Positions 1 through 9,651 of a DNA stretch of 64,000 nt are shown piece after piece. The stretch's first letter is position 1; each line of letters begins with the position of its first letter. The notes under the pieces were generated by a model. It saw only the letters and a program-made list of their open reading frames with translations. It did no database searches and was not told the DNA's origin. The position numbers were made by a program, and so were the translations under genes. The stretch comes from Catalinimonas niigatensis (GTDB lineage Bacteria > Bacteroidota > Bacteroidia > Cytophagales > Cyclobacteriaceae), in the NCBI RefSeq assembly GCF_030506285.1, contig NZ_CP119422.1, positions 6,621,501 through 6,685,500 of the forward strand, written 5' to 3'.

Positions 1-1
1 A

Positions 2-589
2 CGAAAAGTAGATGATACGAAAGGCGATGCCGAGGCTGAATTTTATGGTGCCCGGCTTGCCGATAGGGATGTACATCCTATCATTGAAATATCTGCTGAA
101 AACTGTACCCAACAAATGGGGATTGCCGGTCCCTGGTACGAACGTATGCCTCATTTTCGCATGGATTTTACACCCAGCAGTGGAACAGAGTTACAGGCTG
201 AATATTTTGTACCTCGTCAGCATGCCGTAGCTGCTTTTCAGGCTGTGCAAACTTTGAAAGATCAGATCGCACCACTGTTGATGATTTCCGAAATCCGCAC
301 CATCGCTGCCGATGATTTTTGGATGAGCCCCTGCTACCAACAGGACTCAGTGGCTTTTCACTTTACCTGTGAGCAGGATTGGGAAAATTTGCAGCATCTT
401 CTTCCCAAAATAGAAGAAGCACTTCAGCCTTATGGCGTGCGTCCCCACTGGGGAAAGATGTTTACCATGTCGCCCGATCGCCTGGCCTCACTTTACCCAA
501 AACTGACTGAGTTCAGAAATCTGGTGAAAGAATACGATCCACAGGGCAAATTCAGCAATGCTTATTTACAGCGGAATATTCTGGTGTAA
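2..589 (+). CDS. FAD-linked alditol/aldonolactone oxidase, C-terminal part (5' truncated by window edge)
   Basis: The frame is open from base 2, so the gene starts before the window; 195 C-terminal residues are visible. The protein resembles the C-terminal substrate domain of the D-arabinono-1,4-lactone oxidase/alditol oxidase family, which oxidises the terminal carbon of polyols or aldonolactones using a flavin bound in the missing N-terminal part. Supporting motifs are AENCTQQMGIAGPWYERMPH near the visible start, RPHWGK in the C-terminal third, and the final DPQGKFSNAYL signature. No second gene follows on this strand; the next gene is on the opposite strand. The family assignment is solid, but the substrate (xylitol, sorbitol or a lactone) cannot be told from this fragment. 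Confidence 0.85.
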   Translation, partial: RKVDDTKGDAEAEFYGARLADRDVHPIIEISAENCTQQMGIAGPWYERMPHFRMDFTPSSGTELQAEYFVPRQHAVAAFQAVQTLKDQIAPLLMISEIRTIAADDFWMSPCYQQDSVAFHFTCEQDWENLQHLLPKIEEALQPYGVRPHWGKMFTMSPDRLASLYPKLTEFRNLVKEYDPQGKFSNAYLQRNILV

Positions 590-763
590 GGAGATAAGCA
601 GACAGCAATACTCTAAAGGCAATGCAGAAAAACAACTCAAATACTGTCCGGGATGGCTCTATCCCTGATTTACTCTTTGGGGAATAAAATTGCAGTGGGA
701 AATCCAGATATTTAAGAAACGGAACTTTAAGTTGTATAAATAGCAAAGTTCATATCAGTATAT

Positions 764-1540
764 TCAAACTGCCAACACTTCCAAAGCTGCTTCGCTTAGC
801 CTTGTTCTGGTTTCAGGAAGTAGGTAGCGACTTTGGTCAATCTGCTGAGGCTGGTCGCGGCGGCAGAAATAGCTATGAACCGCCCGCCTGACCTGATCAG
901 TATGGTTGGTGGTTCCTCCATGCCAGGTGTGGGAGTTAAAAATCACAACTGTACCGGCAGGTTCTTCTATGATAATTTCCTCAGGATGGCTAGCCAGCGG
1001 GTCCTCCAACTCATCCTGAGGCAGCATACCGTTTTTATGAGTCCCTGCCACCAGACGGGTAGCCCCATTGGCTGCCGAGAAATCATCCAGCAACCAGATA
1101 GAATTACAAACTTTATAGTCTCCCGGAGCTACTGTTTCATGCCAGTCTACGTGTAGCTTCTGCTGTCCATAGCCGGGCAGGGCGCCCCGATAGTTAAGAG
1201 AAGAAAGCTTAAGTTCTTGTCTCAGGACATGGGCTACGCCGGCTAACACCCGGGGATGGGTAAAGAATAACTCAAAAGTAGGATCTTTATTGACCAGGTC
1301 GGCTAGACGTTCAGCCCCCTCTTCCTTGGGATGTCGGATGTACTTGGAATCAAAGAGCTCAAAACCTGCCCGTTCGCCTTCCTGTTCCAACAGATGGGCT
1401 ATGGTCTCACGGATTTGCTGGAGCTGATTATCGGAGAGAAGCTTGCCCAGAGAGAGGTAGCCATTTTCATCCAGAAAATGTTTTTCATCGTTGCTAAGGG
1501 TATCCGGACGGACACCGAGTTGATTCAGGTAGTTATTCAT
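764..1540 (-). CDS. Phytanoyl-CoA dioxygenase (PhyH) family protein
   Basis: This is a 258-residue Fe(II)/2-oxoglutarate-dependent oxygenase. The facial triad is visible: H130-x-D132 in LHVDWHE and the distal His at about 207 in SHTWHGGTTN. The Arg that would hold 2-oxoglutarate is probably R218 or R219 in QVRRAVHSYF. Length is normal for bacterial PhyH proteins, which hydroxylate small metabolites or lipids rather than phytanoyl-CoA itself. There is no signal peptide, so it should be cytoplasmic. It stands alone, convergent with the preceding oxidase fragment and divergent from the CNNM gene, so context does not reveal the substrate. The ATG at 1540 is the only reasonable start. Confidence 0.85.
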   Translation of the reverse strand: MNNYLNQLGVRPDTLSNDEKHFLDENGYLSLGKLLSDNQLQQIRETIAHLLEQEGERAGFELFDSKYIRHPKEEGAERLADLVNKDPTFELFFTHPRVLAGVAHVLRQELKLSSLNYRGALPGYGQQKLHVDWHETVAPGDYKVCNSIWLLDDFSAANGATRLVAGTHKNGMLPQDELEDPLASHPEEIIIEEPAGTVVIFNSHTWHGGTTNHTDQVRRAVHSYFCRRDQPQQIDQSRYLLPETRTRLSEAALEVLAV

Positions 1541-1763
1541 GGAATTTAGGTTGTTATCTTAGGGTACTATAATATTACATTAGCGCTGAGATTACAAGCT
1601 TTCAGCATCCTGCTAATATCAGGATAAGAATGATAAAGTATATTTGCATTGGTTATAGAAGAGGCAACATAGATTTTAACCGATACAAAAATACCGCGAC
1701 ACCTTTAAACATTCATTAGCTATCTCTCTTTTACTTATACAAAAATTAATAGTACCTTTTGAC

Positions 1764-2837
1764 ATGACCATATTACTAGGATTTTTTCTCCTGTCCATCA
1801 TTTTTTCATTTCTCTGTTCTGTATGGGAAGCAGTATTGTTAAGCGTCACTCCCTCTTACATCAAACGCAAAGAACAGGAAGCACCTGCCACCGGAAAACT
1901 GCTGGCGGAACTTAAGGATGATATTGACAAACCTTTGTCAGCCATTCTTACACTTAATACCATTGCCCATACTGTAGGGGCCATTGGGGTAGGGGCACAG
2001 GCTGGAAAATTATTCGGTACCAGCTATATTGATATTTTAGGTATTCAGCTTACCTATGAATCGTTGATCGCCACCCTCATGACATTGGCCATTCTGTTTC
2101 TTTCAGAAATTATCCCTAAAACCATAGGGGCAAATAACTGGAAGAGCCTGGCTCCACTAACTGCGCGCGCCATCAGGGTGCTGATGTGGGTACTTACGCC
2201 TTTTGTGTGGTTGAGTAATCAGCTGACGAAAATTCTGAAAAAGGACAAAGACAAAAGTGTATTTAGCCGACAGGACTTTGCCGCCATTACTGAAGTGGCC
2301 AATGAAAGTGGTGCATTTGACAAAGGAGATTATACCCTGATCAAAAATGTACTCCATTTTGATGAACTAACCGCTGAAGATGTGATGACGCCGCGTACAG
2401 TGATGGTGATGGCTGAAGAAAACCAGACCTTGAAAGAGTATTATGAACAAAACCAGCCCATGAACTTCTCGCGTATCCCATTGTATCACGAATCCAAAGA
2501 CGCAGTAACTGGAATATTGCTGAAAGACGACTTATTACTCAATTTAGTAGAAGGGAAATCAGATGAGTTGCTCAAAAATGTCAGCCGGGAGTTAAGTGTA
2601 GTATGGAACCACATGCCGCTGCGCAAGGTTTTTGAAACCCTGAATGAGAAACGTGAACACCTGGCAGTGGTGGTAGATGAATACGGTGGTTTGATGGGAT
2701 TGGTCACTCTGGAAGATGTGATTGAAACGCTCTTTGGCCTGGAGATTATGGATGAAACAGATGCTATTTCTGATCTGCAAAGCTACGCCCGACAGAAGTG
2801 GGAGCAGCGTGCCAAGAAGTTGGGTTTAATTGAGTAA
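1764..2837 (+). CDS. CNNM (DUF21) transmembrane protein with paired CBS domains
   Basis: The 357-residue membrane protein belongs to the CNNM/HlyC/CorC family, whose members act in magnesium or cobalt efflux and transport. The N-terminal DUF21 domain (about residues 1-150) has three or four hydrophobic segments and the family motif SEIIPKTIGANNW. Two CBS repeats follow: the first begins near residue 207 (VMTPRTVMV) and the second lies near 299 (AVVVDEYGGLMGLVTLEDV). The protein ends soon after the second CBS and lacks the C-terminal CorC_HlyC (transporter-associated) domain found in longer relatives. The gene is monocistronic, with a promoter-sized gap of over 200 bp upstream. Confidence 0.88.
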   Translation: MTILLGFFLLSIIFSFLCSVWEAVLLSVTPSYIKRKEQEAPATGKLLAELKDDIDKPLSAILTLNTIAHTVGAIGVGAQAGKLFGTSYIDILGIQLTYESLIATLMTLAILFLSEIIPKTIGANNWKSLAPLTARAIRVLMWVLTPFVWLSNQLTKILKKDKDKSVFSRQDFAAITEVANESGAFDKGDYTLIKNVLHFDELTAEDVMTPRTVMVMAEENQTLKEYYEQNQPMNFSRIPLYHESKDAVTGILLKDDLLLNLVEGKSDELLKNVSRELSVVWNHMPLRKVFETLNEKREHLAVVVDEYGGLMGLVTLEDVIETLFGLEIMDETDAISDLQSYARQKWEQRAKKLGLIE

Positions 2838-2920
2838 ACAAAAAGGAAGCCTGTGTATACGATAAAGTTGATGCGGATTTTTTATATTGAAAGTTGATCC
2901 ATCATCCTAATCCTATTCTT

Positions 2921-4300
2921 ATGAAACACTTTATTTTTTTAGTGCCCCTCTTTTTTGCCTGCTCAGCTAACGAATCAAATCAGGAAGAAGAAATCAGCAG
3001 TAGCGCCACTATCATTGGTCAGGTTAATGTAGTGGACGTGCGGGATGGAAGTATTGATGAAGGACGATTTGTCGTGGTGGATTCCGGCAAAATCATCAAT
3101 ATACTGGATCAGGAAAATGATTGGCCGGAGGGTGTAACGCTCATTGATGGAAGTGGAAAATACCTGATGCCCGGTCTTGCGGAAATGCATGCCCATATCC
3201 CTTCCCCTCCTCAGAGTCAGGAGCTGATAGATGAAACGCTGTTTTTGTATTTGTCTAATGGAGTAACTACCATACGAGGCATGCTGGGCCATCCGGTACA
3301 TCTGGAATTGCGGGAACAGGCAGCTAACAATCAAATTCTAAGTCCGCGTATTTTTACTTCCAGTCCTTCTTTCAACGGCAATACCGTTACCACTCCTGAA
3401 GAAGCCAGAGAGAAAGTACAAAGCGCCAAAGAAGAAGGCTATGATTTTTTGAAACTGCATCCCGGCATACAACTGGAAATATTTAATGAAATTGTCAGTA
3501 CCGCCAATAAAGTAGATATTCCCTTCGCCGGCCATGTATCGGTAGATGTGGGCATCCGTCGTGCCCTGGAAAGCGGCTACGCTTCAGTGGATCATGTGGA
3601 TGGATTTCTGGAAGGACTGGTGCCCGAAGATGCAGGCGTACAACCCAGTGAGAATGGCTTTTTTGGCTATAATTTTACCTCGCTGACAGATACCTCCAAA
3701 ATAAGTGATTTGGTACAGATGAGCAAAGCGCATGAAGTGTGGGTGGTGCCTACCCAGGCATTATTTGACCGCTGGTTTTCACCGGAAGATGCGGAGGTTT
3801 TGGCAGAAGCACCCGAGATGAAATATATGCCCAAATCTACGATTGAAAACTGGGTGAACAGTAAAAAACAACTGGTAGGTGGTGCTGACTATAATGCTTC
3901 ACAATGGGAAGAGTTCAATGCCATCCGCAAAGAAATGATCCGCCAGTTGCATGAGAACGGACAAGGCTTATTGTTGGGATCGGATGCGCCACAGGTATTT
4001 AATGTTCCCGGTTTCTCCATCCATCACGAACTCAATGGTATGCTGCAGTCCGGTCTTAGCCCTCTGGAAGCCATACAGATAGGTACAATCAATCCTGCTG
4101 TCTTTTTTGATATGGAGGGAGAGTTTGGAGAGGTGACAGAGGGTGCCAGTGCGGATCTTATCCTGCTCAATGGCAATCCTTTGGAAAGCCTGGAAGCCAT
4201 CAAAAACCCCGCAGGGGTCATGGTACGTGGTCAATGGCTCAGCCGTGAAGCTATGGATACTCGTTTAGAGGAGATTGCCCAAAAGAATGAAGAACGTTGA
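2921..4300 (+). CDS. Amidohydrolase-family lipoprotein
   Basis: This 459-residue secreted metal-dependent hydrolase is in the amidohydrolase superfamily, near imidazolonepropionase-like and prolidase-like members. I chose the ATG at 2921 because it is followed at once by a lipoprotein signal with lipobox LFFAC; an in-frame TTG at 2894 would only add nine unlikely residues. Metal-binding positions are visible: H90-x-H92 (EMHAHIPSP), K178 (FLKLHPG), H205 (AGHVS), H225 (DHVDG) and D355 (GSDAP). This is the complete family set. The protein is probably anchored in the periplasm or on the surface. It closely follows the CNNM gene in the same direction, but no functional link is evident. Substrate unknown (peptide-like or cyclic amide). 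Confidence 0.85.
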   Translation: MKHFIFLVPLFFACSANESNQEEEISSSATIIGQVNVVDVRDGSIDEGRFVVVDSGKIINILDQENDWPEGVTLIDGSGKYLMPGLAEMHAHIPSPPQSQELIDETLFLYLSNGVTTIRGMLGHPVHLELREQAANNQILSPRIFTSSPSFNGNTVTTPEEAREKVQSAKEEGYDFLKLHPGIQLEIFNEIVSTANKVDIPFAGHVSVDVGIRRALESGYASVDHVDGFLEGLVPEDAGVQPSENGFFGYNFTSLTDTSKISDLVQMSKAHEVWVVPTQALFDRWFSPEDAEVLAEAPEMKYMPKSTIENWVNSKKQLVGGADYNASQWEEFNAIRKEMIRQLHENGQGLLLGSDAPQVFNVPGFSIHHELNGMLQSGLSPLEAIQIGTINPAVFFDMEGEFGEVTEGASADLILLNGNPLESLEAIKNPAGVMVRGQWLSREAMDTRLEEIAQKNEER

Positions 4301-4355
4301 ATTAATACATCCGGATGAAAAACTAAGCAGATATCCCATGGCAGAGAAAATTGTT

Positions 4356-5162
4356 CTACTCTTCTTTTGACAGCAACTGACCTCCATTGCTTAAATCCCG
4401 TTCAATGCTGCTTGGTATTCCTTTATAATAGATAATGCTTCCATCACTGATCTCAGCATTCAGTAAGTTGATGGGATAAACCCAGGCAGCAGCACCATTT
4501 CGGGCAGTAACAAAGTAATTCTCCGCCTGTATAGGTACACTCAATGGCAAAGATGCATCCGGAAAATCCAGGTTAAATTTACTATCATCTGTCATCACCA
4601 GATTAAGATTTGTAGCAAAGCCTTCCATATTACAACGCGTAGTATTTCTCAGATCCCCTACTACTTCACCACTTTGAAGATCAGCCACAGCCATATGAGA
4701 AGCGTCTCTTAGACCGAAATACAATGAATCAATGGTTATAAGTTGTTCCATTCTGATGGAGGCTGTATTTCTTCCCAAAATGGTCAGCACATTACTGCTG
4801 GATGTAAAATTTTCTGGAAACCGGGTAAGGCTATTTTCTCTACAGATCAACTGTTCCAGATTATCCAGCCAGATATTGGCCACCACATTACTTTCCTGCG
4901 ATGGATCACGGTTATAGACGTTCAACCCATCATTGGCTACCTGAACTACTACATCCTCCAGGTTGCCATCCCCGGTTATTTCTACTCTTTGTGCTCCATT
5001 TCGTATTTTGACGGTAATATTTTGGGCTACGTTGATTTTATTGAAAAATGGAAGGTTGCTTTCCAGCCTGGTTATAGGCTCGTCTTCTTGGCTACAGGAA
5101 GTGAGGATGACTGCAAAACACATTATGCCTATGCTGCTCAGTTTAAAAAATATGCTTTTCAT
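4356..5162 (-). CDS. GIN-domain (DUF2807) lipoprotein
   Basis: The 268-residue lipoprotein has an N-terminal signal ending in the lipobox ILTSC. The body shows the repetitive beta pattern of the DUF2807 'head GIN' domain common in Bacteroidota: FNKINVAQNITVKIRNGAQ followed by VEITGDGNLEDVVV and further short strand repeats. These domains form right-handed beta-helix-like folds on envelope proteins; their biochemical role is unknown, and the adhesin label in databases is only a prediction. The gene is convergent with the amidohydrolase and divergent from the Ig-like lipoprotein, so it forms its own transcription unit. Family call good, function open. Confidence 0.8.
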   Translation of the reverse strand: MKSIFFKLSSIGIMCFAVILTSCSQEDEPITRLESNLPFFNKINVAQNITVKIRNGAQRVEITGDGNLEDVVVQVANDGLNVYNRDPSQESNVVANIWLDNLEQLICRENSLTRFPENFTSSSNVLTILGRNTASIRMEQLITIDSLYFGLRDASHMAVADLQSGEVVGDLRNTTRCNMEGFATNLNLVMTDDSKFNLDFPDASLPLSVPIQAENYFVTARNGAAAWVYPINLLNAEISDGSIIYYKGIPSSIERDLSNGGQLLSKEE

Positions 5163-5435
5163 CGGACTATCTTTATATATACATCAAAAAAGTTTGGGCT
5201 TTGTTTAAAATTAAATTTACTCTCTAAGTCTTTAATTCATTTTCTCAAGCTGTTTTCATTTGAGTGCATGAATTTATGTGAGTTAACCCCGTGAATTACG
5301 CGTAGATTTCGTGCGAGTTTGACACTTCTTACATAGCTGCCTTATCCAGGTTTACTATACAATTTCCTTCTTTGACCTTGTTAAATTTGTCTGATAATTC
5401 TAAAATTTATTAGATAGCCACAAAATTAACTGAAA

Positions 5436-7034
5436 ATGAGTATGAAGCACATAGGTTACTATGCCCTGGTATTGTCCTGTTTAATTGCATCTTGTGAGGA
5501 TGAGATGCGCGACACAGAGGTGCCGACCGTAAGGATTATTTCTCCCGCAGCCGACACCAAGTTATGGCTTGAGGTGACTGCTGCCGCCGAGGTGATTGAT
5601 GATCAAAGTGTATCCAGGGTAGAGTTTTATTTGAATGATGATTTGCTGGGAGAAGATACCGAAGCACCCTACGAATTAAAATTCAACAGCAAAAAGTATG
5701 AAGACGGAAAGTATACGCTTAAAACGGTAGCCTATGACGGAGCCAACAACCAATCCTCAGCTACCCGCGAGATTGAGATTTTTAATACTTTACTTGAGGT
5801 AAACGTGGGAGAAAGTTATCTGAGCGATGATTTAGAAAAATGGCTGGTGATAGCCAACACGCAGGGAAAAGTAACAGATTATGCGATGATGGAAAATGGT
5901 AAAAATATTAATTTTAAACGTTCTGAAGGTATGGAAAGTGAAGAATTTCATACGATGATAATTGACAGATATTTATTTTCTTCTCAAAGTGAATATATAA
6001 ACATTAACGAATATCATGGTGTGTTGCCAAGTATCTGGACATTAAGTAGTAGTGGTAAAGGAGATAGTTTGGGTACTGCTAAGATCACATATACCTATGG
6101 CAATGAATATAGAATGAATATTTCAAGCCATAATATTTCAGAATCAAACTGGAATAATAACTATTATGTAGAGTTTGACTCAATGATATCAAGAGCTACC
6201 CTAACAATTGAAAAAAAACCTGCAAGTGTTTTTGTTAATGTTGTTAAACGTAATGATAATAATGAGCCTCCTCAGTATGTTTTTATCAAAGACTTGGCTA
6301 TCGGCTCCGAACATACGCTTAGCCAAAAAGAATTTATCAGTATGAAGGTAGGGCAAACCACCATTTTACCTGAAAATAAGTCTCTGTCAATAAATGTGTA
6401 TGGGGTGTCAGATGAGGAAATTGAATACCAACTGTACTATAATTTCCTTAATAAGGAAGCAACAAATCTGATTACTTATATACCCGAAAATGGCTTTAAA
6501 GATTACAGTTACCGTCTGGGCTTGTCACTTGATCAATATCATTCCTATAAATTTGATAAAGGGTTGCCTTCCAGCACTTATACAATGCCTCAATTTAACC
6601 TGGAAATTACAGATATCAGTCTGGAATCTTTCTCGACTACTATAGAGGGTGAAGCAGATTTTAGTACAATAGTTTGGAAGTATAATGAATATGATGAATT
6701 AGGCCACAGAGATATGCATAGATATGTATATACTAATGTTGATGAAGGAAAAGTGGAAGTAAAGTTTACAGAAATACCAACTGAGATCCTTAAAAAATAT
6801 CCGTTATTGCAAAATCATCACAATGATGTAACTTATACACATTCATCTATCAACAATTATGAAGGTATTTCTTCCTTAAGTGATTATTTGAATCTTATTT
6901 ATAGTCCAAATTATAAAACTCCCTACTACGAAAACATTACAATCTATCCTGATAACTCCAATGCAAGATTATCAAAGGTGAAACTTCCTAAACATTTGCA
7001 GGAAGAAAAGATCCGTCGTGGGGAAACTTGGTGA
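5436..7034 (+). CDS. Lipoprotein with N-terminal Ig-like (Big) domain
   Basis: The 532-residue protein has a lipoprotein signal with lipobox CLIASC. Residues of about 28-118 form a bacterial Ig-like domain (PTVRIISPAAD at its start, SRVEFYLNDDLLGEDTEAPY in the middle, LKTVAYDGANNQ near its end), a common carbohydrate-adjacent or adhesion module. The remaining roughly 400 residues are rich in Tyr, Asn and Ser and alternate in a beta pattern; I do not recognise a family. That part is noticeably richer in A/T than the first 350 bases of the gene. The start could be either ATG at 5436 or 5442. A strong hairpin terminator follows the stop codon. Confidence 0.75.
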   Translation: MSMKHIGYYALVLSCLIASCEDEMRDTEVPTVRIISPAADTKLWLEVTAAAEVIDDQSVSRVEFYLNDDLLGEDTEAPYELKFNSKKYEDGKYTLKTVAYDGANNQSSATREIEIFNTLLEVNVGESYLSDDLEKWLVIANTQGKVTDYAMMENGKNINFKRSEGMESEEFHTMIIDRYLFSSQSEYININEYHGVLPSIWTLSSSGKGDSLGTAKITYTYGNEYRMNISSHNISESNWNNNYYVEFDSMISRATLTIEKKPASVFVNVVKRNDNNEPPQYVFIKDLAIGSEHTLSQKEFISMKVGQTTILPENKSLSINVYGVSDEEIEYQLYYNFLNKEATNLITYIPENGFKDYSYRLGLSLDQYHSYKFDKGLPSSTYTMPQFNLEITDISLESFSTTIEGEADFSTIVWKYNEYDELGHRDMHRYVYTNVDEGKVEVKFTEIPTEILKKYPLLQNHHNDVTYTHSSINNYEGISSLSDYLNLIYSPNYKTPYYENITIYPDNSNARLSKVKLPKHLQEEKIRRGETW

Positions 7035-7052
7035 GACTTGAAACAATAACGG

Positions 7053-7085
7053 AAAAGCCGACAGTCAATGTTGGCTTTTTTGTTT
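7053..7085 (+). terminator. Rho-independent terminator after the Ig-like lipoprotein gene
   Basis: An 11-bp stem (arms 7053-7063 and 7069-7079, with one G-T pair) encloses a 5-nt loop and is followed by a run of T interrupted by one G. It sits 18 bp past the stop codon and between two convergent genes. Confidence 0.85.
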
Positions 7086-7112
7086 TTAAAGAGTCAGCAA
7101 GCAAAAGATCTG

Positions 7113-8846
7113 TCAGTACCTCCAACTTGTGAGGTCAGCACCGGCAGGCGCAGACTCCCGAATTCTCTCCATCATCTTAGGTACATACATGGTGTTGTAG
7201 CGCAGGCGTGAGATGGCATTAGGTAGCTCAGGATCACCGTTCCAGCAATGCTCCGCCCCATCACCATAAGCTATCTCACCCTCATAGTATGGGTTTTCTG
7301 TGCCTTCCAGAAAGTCTTCCATCAGCATGACAGCATTGTTCAGATAATAATTATCCATATCCCCGCAGTAGATGTGGATTTTGCCCTGCAACTTAGGCCC
7401 AAGCTTATCCCAGTCACGTTCCAGAATGTGCCTCAGGTCATAGTTTTCTTTCCAGTGGGCTGCCACGCTGTGGTCAATTTCTCCGGTTAGCTTATCCCAA
7501 ATAGGTTTGGGATAGCCATCTGCTCCGGCAGGGGAGTAGACCGCCTGCCAGATGTCCCACTGCTGGCCGGAGCGGCTTTTGGTACCTAGCGCCAATTCCT
7601 TATAATTCATATCCTGCAAAGTGGTGCTCACATGCCCCAGATAATCCCGCTGGCCGGGACGAGGCGTCTTTTTATACTTGCTGGGCAAAAAGTAGGCATT
7701 GGAATCCTGGTAGATATCCACCACTGTGTATGCTCTGAAATCTATAGGATCAGGACAGGCAGCAAAGCAGGCGTTATACTCATCAGGGTACATGACTTGT
7801 GCCGCCAGAGCTTCCCAGCCTCCGGTGGAGCCACCGTAGAGAAAGCGCGCCCAGCCTTCGCCTATGCCACGAAATTGCTTTTCTATGTAAGGAATCAGTT
7901 CATAGGTAATGGCGTCACCATAAGGGCCCAAATTGGCTGAGTTGACGGCATAACTGTCATCGTAATAGGGATTTTGGTGCTGAATCTCAATGATAAGCAT
8001 GCGGGGAAATCCGGGACCGGTCCAGGTTTTATAAAAATTGTGTGCTTCTTCCTGCTGAATCTTATTATAGCCTTCCAAATCAAAGCGCTCATTATAATCA
8101 GCTTCCAGATTAGGATCGGGAGGCTCTACCCTGAATCCTTCAAAGGTATAAGGAAAGTGGCCATGAAATACCGCCAGCGGATAGCGGGCATTGGGATGCT
8201 CTTCAAAACCTTCGGGCAATAGCACATGTGCACCCAGGTACATGGGCCGCCCCCAAAAGTCGCTGAGCAGCTTGCTCTGGATCTTGATGTGCTTGATGTA
8301 TTTGGTGTCTTCAGGTTCTTCTATGGGTGGAATTTCATTTTCAAGGCTGATATGAATGGTTTCTTTCTCAGCCGGATCAATAACTACCTTTTGGGGTGTG
8401 CTGTAGTAATTTCCCGGCGAATGGTTCCACTGTTGGCCTTCCCCCTGGTCCATTGGCAATTTGACAGTATGGCCGGTGGAGAGGTTGAAAGTTTCGTATT
8501 TATGCAGTAGCGCCTGTACGTAATACTCACCGGGAGGAATGTCATTCAGGCTTTGCAGCGGATAACCGAAAATAGTATCGGAGATGATGGCTTCATCTCC
8601 TGCTTTCAGCGCGTTGATATCCATACCAAACACCATTTGCGTACCCGGACCATCGCTGATCTGAAAGCGGGGTTCTGTTTCGTTATTATCGGAGATGAGC
8701 AGCAGAATTCTCCCATCCAGAGGCTCCTGACTGAGGGAATCGGGAAAAGAAACGGCAAACTGTATGCTATCCGGGCCACAGGCAGTGAATAATCCGAGAG
8801 ATATGCTGGCCCAAAAGAGTATACTTATATACCTGCGTATAATCAT
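7113..8846 (-). CDS. Alpha/beta-hydrolase esterase lipoprotein
   Basis: This is a 577-residue lipoprotein (lipobox ending at C23, LFTAC). The N-terminal 170 residues are a beta-rich region. A putative-esterase (esterase D-like) alpha/beta-hydrolase domain follows, with the nucleophile elbow FLYGGSTGGWEAL (Ser near residue 340). The C-terminal part contains CGDMDNYYLN and AEHCWNGDPELP, which could supply the acid and the histidine of the triad. Such proteins in Bacteroidota often remove acyl or feruloyl groups from polysaccharides, but many are uncharacterised. The gene stands alone on its strand. The length exceeds a simple esterase because of the extra N-terminal domain. Confidence 0.8.
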   Translation of the reverse strand: MIIRRYISILFWASISLGLFTACGPDSIQFAVSFPDSLSQEPLDGRILLLISDNNETEPRFQISDGPGTQMVFGMDINALKAGDEAIISDTIFGYPLQSLNDIPPGEYYVQALLHKYETFNLSTGHTVKLPMDQGEGQQWNHSPGNYYSTPQKVVIDPAEKETIHISLENEIPPIEEPEDTKYIKHIKIQSKLLSDFWGRPMYLGAHVLLPEGFEEHPNARYPLAVFHGHFPYTFEGFRVEPPDPNLEADYNERFDLEGYNKIQQEEAHNFYKTWTGPGFPRMLIIEIQHQNPYYDDSYAVNSANLGPYGDAITYELIPYIEKQFRGIGEGWARFLYGGSTGGWEALAAQVMYPDEYNACFAACPDPIDFRAYTVVDIYQDSNAYFLPSKYKKTPRPGQRDYLGHVSTTLQDMNYKELALGTKSRSGQQWDIWQAVYSPAGADGYPKPIWDKLTGEIDHSVAAHWKENYDLRHILERDWDKLGPKLQGKIHIYCGDMDNYYLNNAVMLMEDFLEGTENPYYEGEIAYGDGAEHCWNGDPELPNAISRLRYNTMYVPKMMERIRESAPAGADLTSWRY

Positions 8847-9280
8847 GATGTTGAAGTTTTCTTGAGGGAGAGTTAAAATATGATGATTAGATTACTCACG
8901 TTATACCGTAATCTTTAATAAGATTCTAATATAAGATGAAATTGCTTGCACTCAACTTTCAGTTGGATGAAATCAAAAAAATATTGCTGTGGCTAGAAAA
9001 GACCTGAATCAGTTCCATAACCCTGCTGTCAGCATTTATTTCAAAGTCTTGAGCTTTGTCAGTATGAGTTTTGAAGAGATAAAAATATTGATCAGCAGAA
9101 ATAACGAATAGCCAGGAAGTATGTGCCAGAAGTTTGTATAAAAGTAGCGAAGTACTATGAAAGCGCAAGTTCAAGCTTGCTTTTCAGGGACAGAATAATG
9201 GCATAGTAACGCTATGAATGAATTGCTGCATGATTCGGAAAAAGTGCCTTTAAATTAGTTATTGGTAAGCAGATGGTGGT
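8847..9280. other. Intergenic stretch without a supported gene
   Basis: This 434-base stretch contains only short frames that lack a ribosome binding site or recognisable sequence. A small inverted repeat (CATAG...CTATG, 9202-9216) is present. The part nearest 8846 must hold the promoter of the esterase gene. Confidence 0.5.
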
Positions 9281-9538
9281 TTAGGCACTCCTTTTCATAA
9301 AGGTAATAGGCACATACTCTTCCGTGGGCATGCCGATATAGTAGAGTTGCCAACTCTTATCATACCTGGAAAGTATCTCTCGGATACATTCCGCACGGTT
9401 GTACTCAGCCCTGCAATCTTTCCAGTAGAAAACCTCTACCCGGAAGTTCTGCCTTTTCAGCTCTCCATTGACCCGGATATCCACCTCAATATTTTGGTTG
9501 CCGGACATAGGAGGAATCGGTATAGCAATAGATCCCAT
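9281..9538 (-). CDS. Small conserved-looking hypothetical protein
   Basis: This 85-residue protein has no signal peptide. It begins with a Pro-rich stretch (AIPIPPMSGNQ) and alternates strands in a compact beta/alpha pattern (IEVDIRVNGELKRQNFRVEV, then two Cys in YWKDCRAEYNRAECI). I do not recognise a family. Support comes from a plausible ATG, clean codon usage and an upstream region with a dense set of palindromes shared with the divergently transcribed HhH gene. It could be a small regulatory or binding protein; no function is proposed. Confidence 0.55.
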   Translation of the reverse strand: MGSIAIPIPPMSGNQNIEVDIRVNGELKRQNFRVEVFYWKDCRAEYNRAECIREILSRYDKSWQLYYIGMPTEEYVPITFMKRSA

Positions 9539-9651
9539 AGATTTGATATTTAGTGAAAATGTTGACTTATAAACTAAAAATACACTTTTCAGTTTTAATT
9601 TTTGATGAATATGAAAAAGTTTTTTAGTAAAAATTGTGTATTATATCAAAA

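Noticed and set aside
8959-9174. Open frame of 71 residues on the minus strand
   Set aside because: No ribosome binding site, odd composition and no similarity to a known family; it lies in A/T-rich spacer and is likely chance.
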